Source of the DNA: Lachnospiraceae bacterium | GTDB lineage: Bacteria; Bacillota; Clostridia; Lachnospirales; Lachnospiraceae | DNA: 64,000 nt | Direction of reading: 5' to 3' | Assembly (NCBI GenBank): GCA_030825115.1 | Contig: JAPJQL010000014.1 | Coordinates: 4,839-68,838, forward strand | Shown: positions 1 to 7,169 of the stretch, one piece after another | Position numbering within the stretch: position 1 is the first letter of the stretch | Layout: every line of letters starts with the position of its first letter | Notes under the pieces: generated by a model | What the model was told of the DNA's origin: nothing | Seen by the model: only the letters and a program-made list of their open reading frames with translations | The model's database searches: none | Translations under genes and position numbers: made by a program

Positions 1-147
1 ATTATTAACTTCTCTTATCCTTGCATCCAATAAAACCGTTGAAATTCTATCAATCCATCTCTGCAAATCATAGCGAAACTCTGTCTTGGTAACATCATTG
101 ATGCAACATACCTCAAAATACTGAAATTCAACTCGTACAGTAGCCAT
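1..147 (-). CDS. Unknown protein, N-terminal 49 residues only (runs off the window)
   Basis: A leftward open frame starts at an ATG at 147 behind a good GGAGAGG ribosome binding site and stays open to the window edge. The visible part begins MATVRVEFQYFEVCC and has mixed charged and hydrophobic residues with no signal peptide or membrane segment. I do not recognise the family. It is the first gene downstream of the SOS-type promoter at 278-306, about 125 bases away. An extended -10 element (TGGTATAAT, hexamer at 178-183) closer to the gene could give a second, independent start. It may be phage cargo or the first gene of the next prophage module. Confidence 0.6.
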   Translation of the reverse strand, partial: MATVRVEFQYFEVCCINDVTKTEFRYDLQRWIDRISTVLLDARIREVNN

Positions 148-277
148 ATCGCCCTCTCCAATTCGACATTTTCTTACATTATACCATATGCCGTATTGGA
201 AAATCCTACCAAATGTAACCTCTGGCTTTTGTATATTATGTTACGTTCAGCGTTATGTGACTGTTCAATATGCTTAA

Positions 278-306
278 ATTATAGAACATATGTTCTATTT
301 CGTCAA
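278..306 (-). promoter_or_regulatory. Near-consensus promoter with a LexA (SOS) box in the spacer
   Basis: On the minus strand a -35 TTGACG (301-306) and a -10 TATAAT (278-283) are separated by 17 bases. The spacer contains GAACATATGTTC (284-295), the core of the Gram-positive LexA/DinR box (GAAC-N4-GTTC), within an 18-base perfect palindrome at 281-298. A repressor bound there would block RNA polymerase directly. The likely target is the gene starting at 147. Confidence 0.75.
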
Positions 307-353
307 ATACCCAAAATTCATACAGGAACACTTTTCTATAACAAAAAGACACC

Positions 354-522
354 CTATCTCAAGGATGCCTTCCTGCACCTGGAATGTCTGGATGGAGAGT
401 CCGTAAACCAGGTAAACCAGCGACCGGGCTGTGACACCCGGCTGCCGTGGGGTATGTATTCAACTTGGGAGGATATGCCAATCCGCTTTGTCTGCTTCCG
501 GCATGATATCATATTAGCACCT
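354..522. other. Gene-free stretch with strong secondary structure; possible structured RNA
   Basis: Between the late-regulator stop (523) and the SOS promoter no credible gene is present. The stretch has several nested inverted repeats. On the minus strand there is a bulged stem pairing GATATCATGCC with GGCATATC, a hairpin with CCGGG and CCCGG arms around an 8-base loop, a CCTGG/CCAGG stem, and a tandem GGTTTAC. The density of pairings is unusual for plain spacer. I cannot assign it to a known RNA family. Confidence 0.35.
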
Positions 523-1008
523 TCAATCCGGACATTGTGGGACATTGTGAAAATTTTCATAAAATCTTTGAATTCTCTTCCGAACATTTTCATCCGTATA
601 TCTCGTTTTCCGTCTCGGGAATGCCCGATTCATCCGATGCGCTACCGCCGGATAGCTATACCCATCAATAAAATACAGCCTGAACATAATCCGCAACTCC
701 GCCTTTGGTATCGTCTCTATGTACTCCTCAGCCTGGCAGGTCAGTTCCAGCAGCTCCGCTTCCTTCTCCTCCAGAAGCTTCTTGTACCGCTCCCGTAGCC
801 CTTTCTTCCGGTAATACTCCGGCACTGGGTACCCGGTAATCCGTATGCTGCCTATTGTCCCATCTCCGCGCGTCCCCTTCACGGTGTCCGACACCTGGTG
901 CGGCTCGGACAGGAACTTATCCAGGTTCTTTATCCGCCTCCGTATATCCTTTATCTCTTCCATCATCTCGCAATACTGTATCAGCACCTCCCTGTCCACC
1001 GGCATCAC
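523..1008 (-). CDS. Phage ArpU/sigma-like late transcription regulator
   Basis: This 161-residue protein has an N-terminal coiled-coil-like charged region (residues 10-40), a central basic segment and a C-terminal helix-turn-helix resembling sigma region 4. It contains the pattern PKAELRIMFRLYFIDGYSY followed by a basic stretch and ENVRKRIQRFYENF. Such proteins (RinA/ArpU/sigma-like) sit at the end of early modules in Firmicutes phages and switch on the late operon. Its place as the last recognisable early gene fits. Met pairs at residues 1-2 and 15-16 leave the start uncertain. The chosen start overlaps the upstream gene by 92 bases; the later start would cut this to about 50. Confidence 0.7.
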   Translation of the reverse strand: MMPVDREVLIQYCEMMEEIKDIRRRIKNLDKFLSEPHQVSDTVKGTRGDGTIGSIRITGYPVPEYYRKKGLRERYKKLLEEKEAELLELTCQAEEYIETIPKAELRIMFRLYFIDGYSYPAVAHRMNRAFPRRKTRYTDENVRKRIQRFYENFHNVPQCPD

Positions 1009-1327
1009 CCACCTTTCTCTGCCAATATGCCCCGGTCACATATAGAAAACCGCAGCAGCTACATTGTTGCCCGCTGGTCATTGGGTACCTCCTGCCACAT
1101 ACCCGGCACTGCTTCCTCACATCAAACAGGCTTACCCTATCCATCGTCCCTCCTCTGCTTGCATCCGCCGGATACCGCCGCAGTTCCCGATCCGGGCACA
1201 GCTCCGTGAAGCAGTACGCCGGCATCCGCGCGCTCCAGGTCTTCGGCGGCGGCTCCTTCCTCATGTTCTCGTACTTCGCCTCCCGGAGCCGGATGGCTTC
1301 CAGCGTGGCTATGTGCCCTCTCCCCAT
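917..1327 (-). CDS. Small phage protein with a zinc-ribbon-like CxxC pair
   Basis: This 136-residue protein is basic. Its middle part has CRVCGRRYP followed 9 residues later by CSCCGF, which looks like a four-cysteine zinc site around residues 72-92. The ATG lies one base after the stop of the upstream micro-ORF (TAG, C, ATG), suggesting translational coupling. The C-terminal 30 residues overlap the next gene in another frame and are low in hydrophobic residues, so that part may be under weak selection. Function unknown. Its position among other small zinc-binding early proteins supports it being real. Confidence 0.55.
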   Translation of the reverse strand: MGRGHIATLEAIRLREAKYENMRKEPPPKTWSARMPAYCFTELCPDRELRRYPADASRGGTMDRVSLFDVRKQCRVCGRRYPMTSGQQCSCCGFLYVTGAYWQRKVGDAGGQGGADTVLRDDGRDKGYTEADKEPG

Positions 1328-1328
1328 G

Positions 1329-1496
1329 CTACCGCCTCCTCCTCCGGATGTGGTAAGGCACCGCCCATAAAAGGTATGAGAGCGCCAGCGCCAGCCGCAA
1401 TGCTGTCCCGGCGATGACCGCCAGGGATGCCTGTATGTACCTGCCGCCTGCTGCGAACGTGCGGCTTACCTCGTCCATGAATCGTTCTATCCTCAA
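1329..1496 (-). CDS. Micro-ORF, single-pass membrane protein (55 aa)
   Basis: A short leftward frame ends in TAG one base before the next gene. A GAAAGG ribosome binding site lies 8 bases before a TTG at 1496; an in-frame ATG follows at 1478 (49 aa). The protein has a hydrophobic stretch in its middle (ASLAVIAGTALRLALALSYL) followed by a run of five arginines at the C-terminus, so it should be a single membrane segment with a basic inner tail. Its tight spacing to both neighbours argues for translation. Function unknown; holin-like or host-membrane roles are only possibilities. Confidence 0.55.
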   Translation of the reverse strand: MRIERFMDEVSRTFAAGGRYIQASLAVIAGTALRLALALSYLLWAVPYHIRRRRR

Positions 1497-1521
1497 ATAA
1501 TCATCCTTTCTTCGCTATATT

Positions 1522-1776
1522 TCAGTTTTCCTGATAAAGCGCCTGACCACATTTCGGGCAATAACTATCACCAATCAGGCAAATATCACCACAGTTGTTT
1601 TGCTCCCCGCAGGCAGGACAGAAGTATTCGTCTACGTGGATCTCTTTTACTTTCATAGGAATTTGCTTATCAAGTGCTTCATAAGCCATTTCAAGTGCCT
1701 TTATCTGCAATGCGGTAGGTTCGCCTTTATACATGGTTTGTATTATTTCTTTCGCTTCTATTGCTACTATAGCCAT
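1522..1776 (-). CDS. Small zinc-ribbon protein
   Basis: This 84-residue protein starts at the ATG at 1776, which has a GGGAAAGGAG site 5 bases upstream; a longer frame back to 1824 overlaps the previous gene and lacks such a site. Residues 1-45 are helical (MAIVAIEAKEIIQTMYKGE onward). The C-terminal half carries two CxxC knuckles, CPACGE and CPKCGQ, about 20 residues apart, a typical zinc ribbon. Similar proteins occur in Clostridia phage early regions without known function; they may contact nucleic acid or polymerase. Confidence 0.75.
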   Translation of the reverse strand: MAIVAIEAKEIIQTMYKGEPTALQIKALEMAYEALDKQIPMKVKEIHVDEYFCPACGEQNNCGDICLIGDSYCPKCGQALYQEN

Positions 1777-1813
1777 TTCTACTCCTTTCCCGGTTCTCTC
1801 GAAAATCTTAATT

Positions 1814-2914
1814 TTACAATTCAAGTTCCATCTGCACTAATTCCTGTTCCGGTACATCTTCCCAGGCCGCGCCGATATAATCCAGCACTCGCCCCCAACC
1901 AAACTTCTCGCCGGTTTTAGGGTCGGTGCAGCACCGGTACATCCAGAACTCCCATTCTTTGGGATTCCGTACACGCAGCTGGTCAAAGCGATGTGGTCTT
2001 TTCTCCATGTGGACACCGAACCCGCACATGCTGCATCCCGTTCTTTGGGCTCCAGTGGTATACAATGTTCCATCTGGCTTACGCTCTATGGTGCCATATA
2101 TCTCGGGTACCGGCGCGTTGAGGTCAAGTGCAAGCTGCAGCAAATCCTGCCGGAGGAATGGCGTAAACGGTGCGCTTCGGATAACCGTTTTTCCAAAATA
2201 ATTGCAGCCATGCTCCGTCAGCGCCTCCTCCCGCTGCCCTCCCTCGCTGGCCATCAGCCCCAGGAACGGCTTGCTGTTATGCTCCTTTGCCCATTTATCG
2301 CAGGGCTGCTCTTTCATGTACAGGCAGCACTTATTGCTTACCTTAAACGGTGCTATCTGGTAATTCACACCTTCATTGGCATTTTCATATCCGCCAAACA
2401 GTTCCAGCCATTTCTGCGGCAGCTTCATACGGCTGTTCTTTGCATAGTGCCCCTGGGCGCCGCATTCGCCCGTGATGATCGCGTGGCGCACTGTCTTATT
2501 CTTTTCCGTGGGGTTCTGCAAGGTATCGATCCTGCCAGCAATCTTCTTGCTTATGACCGGGAATCCATATTCCTGCAGAATTTCCACCTTGCTTCTCCCC
2601 GGCGCTATCGGTGTGACCCCAAGCTCTTTATGTATATGCTGGATGCTCTTGTCCTCCAGTGCCGATACTGATATCGCCGGGATGTCAATGCCTATCTTTC
2701 GGAGGAACAGCAATAATACGATACTGTCCAGCCCTCCTACACTGACATGTGCATTCAGATCCATATCATCCAGACGTTCCACAAACTCCCGTGCCCGCCG
2801 CTCTGCCCGTTTTACCTTCACATCATACGGCAGCGCCTGCATGGCAGCCATCTGGGCTTTCTTTTTCTTCTTCTCTGCCTTCCACTCATCGGTGGTTAAT
2901 TCTCTTTTTTCCAT
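1814..2914 (-). CDS. Phage PAPS-reductase-like (adenine nucleotide alpha-hydrolase) protein
   Basis: This 366-residue protein has a lysine-rich N-terminus (about 50 residues). A P-loop-like segment then reads SVGGLDSIVLL near residue 58, where CysH/DndC relatives have SGGxDS. Downstream are a conserved ITGECGAQGHYAKNSR region, KCCLYMKEQPCDKW, and a C-terminal GCSMCGFGVH plus a further cysteine, which look like a metal or iron-sulfur site. Such proteins are common in phage early regions and are related to DndC and sulfate-assimilation enzymes; their reaction in phages is not established. No sulfate-assimilation genes are nearby, so a DNA- or RNA-modification role is more likely than cysteine synthesis. 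Confidence 0.75.
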   Translation of the reverse strand: MEKRELTTDEWKAEKKKKKAQMAAMQALPYDVKVKRAERRAREFVERLDDMDLNAHVSVGGLDSIVLLLFLRKIGIDIPAISVSALEDKSIQHIHKELGVTPIAPGRSKVEILQEYGFPVISKKIAGRIDTLQNPTEKNKTVRHAIITGECGAQGHYAKNSRMKLPQKWLELFGGYENANEGVNYQIAPFKVSNKCCLYMKEQPCDKWAKEHNSKPFLGLMASEGGQREEALTEHGCNYFGKTVIRSAPFTPFLRQDLLQLALDLNAPVPEIYGTIERKPDGTLYTTGAQRTGCSMCGFGVHMEKRPHRFDQLRVRNPKEWEFWMYRCCTDPKTGEKFGWGRVLDYIGAAWEDVPEQELVQMELEL

Positions 2915-2963
2915 TTTTTCGAAAGGAAGCCAGGATATCCTTCATGCTGGCCAGCGGCTCCAT
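2886..2963 (-). CDS. Possible 25-aa leader peptide overlapping the start of the PAPS-reductase-like gene
   Basis: A short frame starts at ATG 2963, directly behind a GGAAGGAGG stretch, with a second ATG at 2945. It is rich in lysine and arginine and runs 29 bases into the next gene. The next gene's own ATG (2914) has no convincing ribosome binding site, so reading this short frame could deliver ribosomes to it. The spacing of the strong Shine-Dalgarno to the first ATG is too short to be normal, so this is tentative. Confidence 0.25.
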   Translation of the reverse strand: MEPLASMKDILASFRKNGKKRINHR

Positions 2964-2984
2964 CCTCCTTCCAGTGATTAATTT

Positions 2985-3167
2985 TTAAGATAAATCTTCT
3001 TCCTCAACATCCGGAATCAATCCGCTGAAACTGATAAATATCACAGACTTTGATCCCTTCCCCACGCTCTTCCGGATGCTGACCTCGTACCCGGCTTTCA
3101 GCAGCAGCCTGCCAAGCTCAAGTTGCTCCTCCTTTGTGAGCGTTCCCCGTGTAATCGGTATCTTCAT
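2985..3167 (-). CDS. Small phage protein, unknown
   Basis: This 60-residue protein starts at ATG 3167 (MKIPITRGTL), 7 bases after AGGAGG; the longer frame from 3185 would place that site inside the gene. It has a helical N-terminal half, a basic middle (RKSVGKGSKS) and an acidic tail (DVEEEDLS). I do not recognise the family. It overlaps the preceding gene by 50 bases, as is usual in this compact operon. Confidence 0.55.
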   Translation of the reverse strand: MKIPITRGTLTKEEQLELGRLLLKAGYEVSIRKSVGKGSKSVIFISFSGLIPDVEEEDLS

Positions 3168-3318
3168 CCTGGTCCCTCCTAACATTCATGCACCCGTAAT
3201 GGATATGCAGCTCACTCCGGCGCTTCGTCCTGATGTAGATGTGGCCGCCGCTTATCACTTCCCCGCAGATGTAGCAGATGTGCTCTGAGGGGGCATCCTT
3301 TTTCTTTTTAGTTCCCAT
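3118..3318 (-). CDS. Small zinc-finger-like phage protein
   Basis: This 66-residue protein has a lysine-rich start, then CYICGEVISGGHIYIR and, 20 residues later, HIHYGC, which could form a CxxC...HxxxC-type metal site. A GGGGGAA ribosome binding site precedes ATG 3318. It overlaps genes on both sides (11 bases upstream, 50 downstream), consistent with coupled translation. Function unknown. Confidence 0.6.
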   Translation of the reverse strand: MGTKKKKDAPSEHICYICGEVISGGHIYIRTKRRSELHIHYGCMNVRRDQDEDTDYTGNAHKGGAT

Positions 3319-3547
3319 GCAGTTCCCCCTGTCTTGCCCTCTGGTCCATAATCGCTACCAGGTTCGCCACCATGTCCTGTGCCAGCTGGCAGCCATGTTT
3401 CCCCATCAGCTCCCTAGCCTCTTCAAGGAGGCTGTCCCACCCGGCTTCGTCATGTACCCCTGGCAGGTTATCCCGGTGCTTCATCCAGAACCCGTTGTAG
3501 ATGTCCGTAAATATAGCGGACACATCTTTGTTCGTCATGCCTGTCAT
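3308..3547 (-). CDS. Small phage protein, unknown
   Basis: This 79-residue, mostly helical protein (MTGMTNKDVSAIFTDIYNGF onward) has AGGAGG 5 bases before ATG 3547. No cysteine motifs other than a single Cys and no membrane segment are visible. It is the first gene downstream of the iteron-like repeat field at 3563-3856, so it could be read from a promoter in that field or by readthrough from the helicase gene. Function unknown. Confidence 0.6.
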   Translation of the reverse strand: MTGMTNKDVSAIFTDIYNGFWMKHRDNLPGVHDEAGWDSLLEEARELMGKHGCQLAQDMVANLVAIMDQRARQGELHGN

Positions 3548-3562
3548 CGTTTCCTCCTGTAT

Positions 3563-3856
3563 GGTTACAGCTGGTTACAAAGGTCTGTAACCTTTAGAAC
3601 CCTCACAAACCCGCATAAATACGTTGTTTTTCACACCCGGTTACAGGGTTACAAGGTTACAGCGGTTTTTCCCCTATACGCGCGAGGCATATATATTGCA
3701 ATTTTTCATTTATATGTGTGTCCCCCTATAGGGTTAAAAAAAAAACTGTAACTTCTGTAACTTTGTAACCGCACCCCTCAAACCCGCATGGATGCTAGAT
3801 TCTTCGGTTACAGGATGCCTTAAAATCCTGTAACTCCCAGCCCTTTTCCTGTGACT
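3563..3856. repeat. Iteron-like field of GGTTACAG/CTGTAACC octamers; candidate phage replication origin
   Basis: The 312-base gap between the helicase gene and the next gene contains about eleven copies of an octamer close to GGTTACAG in both orientations. Plus-strand copies are at 3563, 3573, 3639, 3647, 3655 (the last three directly head-to-tail) and 3806. Minus-strand copies are at 3585, 3746, 3755, 3763 and 3828, with a variant at 3849. The inner clusters flank an AT-rich stretch (about 3675-3745) with a run of ten A. An 11-base direct repeat CAAACCCGCAT occurs at 3606 and 3779. Repeats around an AT-rich core beside primase and helicase genes match phage origins. Confidence 0.65.
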
Positions 3857-3859
3857 TTC

Positions 3860-5701
3860 CTAATCAAACGGAAGCTCCGAGTCCTGTACCGGCATGAATT
3901 CCTCCTGCTTCGCCACGGTCTCCGCCATGTTGATGCAGGCGCACCTCGATGCCTTCCCGTTCACTTTCACGGACTTATACAGGCTGTCCTTCCCCTTCGA
4001 CAGCCTCCCTGCCTGGTCGAGCCATGACAGGATTGCCTTCGGGTTGTAGCCCCCTTCCTCGCAGACACGGTCAAACGTGCTCTTGATGAAACGTACCTCA
4101 TCCCCCGAGACCGAGCCAAAACATGGGTCCGAGTTCATTTCGAACTTGGCGGAATTGCTCACATAGAAATCATGTATGTACTCATATCCGCGCGCCCCTG
4201 AATCGACCGCCTCCCTGGTATGCAGGTACTTGTCGATATCCTCGACGGTAAGCCCCCTCCCGTCACAGAACAGCCACTCCGTGGCAAGCGCATCCGCTGC
4301 CAGGATCGTTGCTGCAGCCATGGTCTGCTTCTCCGTGCTGGACGTCCCAAGCTCCCGGTAATAATGCTTATACAGGCTGATTGCCTTCTCTTTCGCCCCT
4401 TCCGTTGCCATGAACCCCATGAACAGCTTCCCTGCATGCCCGTAATTCATCCGGACAGTGTCAAGCAGCTCTGCTGCGTCCTGGAAAAGCCTGTCCCTGC
4501 ACTCAATCTCAATGATACGGTTTACCGCGCCCCCGCCTGATGCCGCATGTGTGATTGGACCTTCCCCTGATGTGATGATGCAGTTCTTCCATGTGGCAGT
4601 TTTCTGGAGCCCTCCAGTTTTTGCGCCCCTGGTCTTCCCTATACCTTCGCACAGCATATACACAGTCTGCTCAAACGACTTTTTGTCTTTTACAAGCTGG
4701 AACTCATCCAGTATTAGTGGGAGGTTATTCACAAACCCCGCCAGCTGCTCCAGCCCGACAAGAGTTCCATTGAATGTCTGCACAAACCCTGCTGCATCGT
4801 TCGGGTCAGCCCAGATGGATGCCGCCAGGAACTGTGCCACTGTCTTCCCAGTTCCGGACATGCCCCAGAAATGCAGGATGAAATTCAGCTTCCCTATAGT
4901 CTTGATGATCACGGATGCAAATCCTGCTGCCAGTGCTATCCTGGCCACCGAATCTGTCCTCCTGACTGCTTTTACGGCATCCAGCCATATTTCGTACTCA
5001 CCATACGGATGGACCGCCTCAAACGTCCTCCTATAGTTGTCGATCCCGTCAAACTCCAGGTTCTCCATATATGGGCTGAACAGCCCGTTCGAAGTCCATC
5101 CCAGATGGCTGACTGACTGCACCTCCGGTATGGTATTGTGGTTCAGGTCCTCCACGTCCTGCAGGTACTCAACCAGATAGGATGCGTTCTTGTCCGATAC
5201 CGATATGTCCTTGTCCGCCAGCTTCTTGATCTCCCTTGAATTGAACAGTGTGCTCTTGTTCGCCACGACCTCCTTCCAGCCCTTGTAGTCCCTCCGGAAC
5301 ATGAGCTTCAGGCGGACAGTGCCGTCATCAATGTTGATCAGCCGCTGGACCGGCAGGATGGGGTGCACGCAGGCCGTGTCAATCCCATTATTTTCATTCC
5401 GGCGGATGATGCCCTGGTCGTTCGCAATCCACTCGCCGGTGAACAGCTCCACCGGCTGGTCGTTGAAGTCTGTCAGGTTGTTCACGACGCTGTTGATACC
5501 GCCCTTTCGGTCCTCGTGCTGGTTGAAGTATGCCTTCACCATCGTACCGAAGCGCTTGAACCCCACGGACTCCGCGTTCGCGTTCATGTCGTTGAACATC
5601 TGCATGTATGTGAATCCGTCATCCCTATGGTCGAAGAGGACCTTGTATGGGGCTTCCGTGTTAAATTCTTCCTTGGTGTAAAATCTTAGCGGCTCATTCA
5701 T
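3860..5701 (-). CDS. DUF927-domain phage helicase / primase-associated ATPase
   Basis: This 613-residue protein has an uncharacterised N-terminal half, then a DUF927-type ATPase region. Walker A is GMSGTGKT at residues 280-287 and the Walker B stretch is LILDEF at 329-334; a GKTRGAKTGG loop and an ITSGEGP sensor-like segment follow. DUF927 proteins accompany primases in phages and integrative elements and are thought to be replicative helicases. It starts inside the end of the CHC2 primase gene (8-base overlap), so the two are probably made together and act as a split primase-helicase. The iteron field lies immediately downstream, which supports a role at the origin. Confidence 0.85.
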   Translation of the reverse strand: MNEPLRFYTKEEFNTEAPYKVLFDHRDDGFTYMQMFNDMNANAESVGFKRFGTMVKAYFNQHEDRKGGINSVVNNLTDFNDQPVELFTGEWIANDQGIIRRNENNGIDTACVHPILPVQRLINIDDGTVRLKLMFRRDYKGWKEVVANKSTLFNSREIKKLADKDISVSDKNASYLVEYLQDVEDLNHNTIPEVQSVSHLGWTSNGLFSPYMENLEFDGIDNYRRTFEAVHPYGEYEIWLDAVKAVRRTDSVARIALAAGFASVIIKTIGKLNFILHFWGMSGTGKTVAQFLAASIWADPNDAAGFVQTFNGTLVGLEQLAGFVNNLPLILDEFQLVKDKKSFEQTVYMLCEGIGKTRGAKTGGLQKTATWKNCIITSGEGPITHAASGGGAVNRIIEIECRDRLFQDAAELLDTVRMNYGHAGKLFMGFMATEGAKEKAISLYKHYYRELGTSSTEKQTMAAATILAADALATEWLFCDGRGLTVEDIDKYLHTREAVDSGARGYEYIHDFYVSNSAKFEMNSDPCFGSVSGDEVRFIKSTFDRVCEEGGYNPKAILSWLDQAGRLSKGKDSLYKSVKVNGKASRCACINMAETVAKQEEFMPVQDSELPFD

Positions 5702-6224
5702 CCAGCGCCCTCATCTCCTCCTGCTCCGCCCGCGTTCCTGATGCCAGGACGTCATATTTATACTGGTTCCCTTCCCGCATCCGGATGGCTGCCTGCCACT
5801 CGTCAGAAAGCGGCGCATATCCAGGGATCATGGCATCCAGGAGCCTTAAAAGGCGGCACACTTCCCCCAGCCGTTTCTTCTTCCACCCCTGGAACCGTGT
5901 TTCTGCCTCCGCCCTCCTGGCTTTCTCCCTCCTGGCTGCAGCCGCACGTATCCTGGCCGTCCGCGGGCTCTCCTGCCCGTACGTCCCGCCGAGGGAACGG
6001 AATGCCTCCGGGAACGGGATGTCCTCCATCTTCTGTATGAAGCTGAAAATGTCACCGTTCTCCCCACACCCAAAGCAATGGTAGTCTTTCTCATAAATCT
6101 TCATTGAGGCAGTCCTCTCCTTATGGAATGGGCAGGGGACGTACCCCCGCCGGTCAGGGACAAGCCCATAACGTCCCACTATCTCCTTCATGCTGTATGC
6201 CTGCTTAATCTCTTCCGCCGTCAC
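5694..6224 (-). CDS. CHC2 zinc-finger primase-like protein
   Basis: This protein carries the DnaG-type CHC2 zinc finger near its N-terminus: CPFHKERTASM followed by HCFGCGENGDIFSFI. The rest (residues 85-176) is basic and helical without a TOPRIM catalytic domain, so it is either the template-binding half of a split primase or a primase accessory factor working with the adjacent DUF927 protein. I chose GTG at 6224 because GGAGG lies 8 bases before it; the longer TTG frame to 6248 would put that site within the gene. It overlaps the upstream nuclease gene by 20 bases. Confidence 0.85.
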   Translation of the reverse strand: MTAEEIKQAYSMKEIVGRYGLVPDRRGYVPCPFHKERTASMKIYEKDYHCFGCGENGDIFSFIQKMEDIPFPEAFRSLGGTYGQESPRTARIRAAAARREKARRAEAETRFQGWKKKRLGEVCRLLRLLDAMIPGYAPLSDEWQAAIRMREGNQYKYDVLASGTRAEQEEMRALDE

Positions 6225-6720
6225 TCCCCTCACCTCCAAGTAGCTCAATGATGCGCCTGCCGGTATCCCCTTTCTCGCAGAACAGGAACCGGCAGCCGTA
6301 TTTCCTCTCCAGCGTGCAGAGGATCTTGTACAGCACCTCCCCCTGCATCGCCTTCGTCTCTATGTTTTTCCATTTCCCGTCATCGCCACGCACCCGTCTG
6401 ACGGACCGCGGGTTATCCCACCAGATCACATCCTTAAGGCTCTCTACGCCCTTTCCATGCTCGACCAGGAATATAAGGCGTATCTCGTTCTCCTGCGCAC
6501 GTACAAGCTCCCTGCGGAACCGGTCATGCCCCTGGCAGACGTTGCTGCACAGCTCCGTCAGGTTCTGCTTCCGGTCGATGATGAGTCGCGGGTTGTCATA
6601 GCTCATATAGTCCCCGACCAGCAGCTTGGATACCGGGTGCCGGATCCCCTGCCGGTCGAACTCTGCAACAATCTTCTTTATCGCCCTCTCCTTTTCCCTG
6701 CTGTCAATCTGGATCACCAT
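6205..6720 (-). CDS. ERCC4-domain nuclease
   Basis: This 171-residue protein opens with IDSREKE and has LLVGDYMS followed by LIIDRKQNLTEL. These are the acidic and lysine residues (GDxnERKx3D-like) of the ERCC4/XPF nuclease fold. The C-terminal helices are basic. In phage replication modules such nucleases are expected to act on branched DNA or recombination intermediates. The ATG has TTAGGAGGC upstream, and the gene sits between ssb and primase. No helix-hairpin-helix domain is present, so it is a catalytic-domain-only version. Confidence 0.85.
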   Translation of the reverse strand: MVIQIDSREKERAIKKIVAEFDRQGIRHPVSKLLVGDYMSYDNPRLIIDRKQNLTELCSNVCQGHDRFRRELVRAQENEIRLIFLVEHGKGVESLKDVIWWDNPRSVRRVRGDDGKWKNIETKAMQGEVLYKILCTLERKYGCRFLFCEKGDTGRRIIELLGGEGSDGGRD

Positions 6721-6728
6721 AATGCCTC

Positions 6729-7169
6729 CTAATTGAAGGGAAGCCCTTCATCTTCCACGCCGTCCGGGATATTCATGAACCCATCCCCGACTGCACTGGC
6801 CGGGGTTGGCCTGGAAGCCGGCTGGCATCCTGCGCCGTTGTCTCCGCCTGCCGCATTCTTGCTTTCCACGAATTCCACGTTCTCGGCAATGACGTCGGTG
6901 GTATATACTTTTGTCCCTTCCTGGTTCACATAGGAGCCGGTCTGTATCCTCCCGTTCAGACCTATCCGCTGCCCTTTCACAAAATATCTCTCTATGAACT
7001 CCGCGGTCTTCCCGAATGCCACGCAGGATATAAAGTCCGCATTGTCCTCGCCGTCCCGCTTGAACCTCCGGTCGCACGCCAGGGTGAACCTGGCAATTGT
7101 CGAGCCGCCGTCCGTATATCTTACATCCGGGTCGCGTGTGAAGCGCCCCACAAGCTGTACCGTATTCAT
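6729..7169 (-). CDS. ssb: Single-stranded DNA-binding protein
   Basis: This 146-residue protein has the full OB-fold of bacterial and phage SSB: MNTVQLVGRFTRDPDVRY, a RFTLAC strand, DFISCVAFGKTAEFIERYFVKGQ and a GRIQTGSYVNQEGTKVYTTDVIAENVEF core. A Gly/Pro-rich linker (residues 108-130) follows, and the tail DEGLPFN resembles the acidic DDDIPF tip that recruits partner proteins. It coats single strands during phage replication and ERF-mediated annealing. Its ATG follows the ERF stop directly (TAG then ATG), so the two are coupled. Confidence 0.95.
   Translation of the reverse strand: MNTVQLVGRFTRDPDVRYTDGGSTIARFTLACDRRFKRDGEDNADFISCVAFGKTAEFIERYFVKGQRIGLNGRIQTGSYVNQEGTKVYTTDVIAENVEFVESKNAAGGDNGAGCQPASRPTPASAVGDGFMNIPDGVEDEGLPFN

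Noticed and set aside
400..500. tRNA gene
   Set aside because: A CCGGG/CCCGG hairpin resembles a T-arm, but the loop lacks TTCGA, and acceptor and anticodon arms cannot be drawn.
196..798. 200-codon plus-strand frame at the left edge
   Set aside because: It runs antisense through the late-regulator gene and across the SOS promoter, with no ribosome binding site.
3563..3856. CRISPR array
   Set aside because: The repeats are 8 bases long, in both orientations and irregularly spaced; this fits iterons, not CRISPR.
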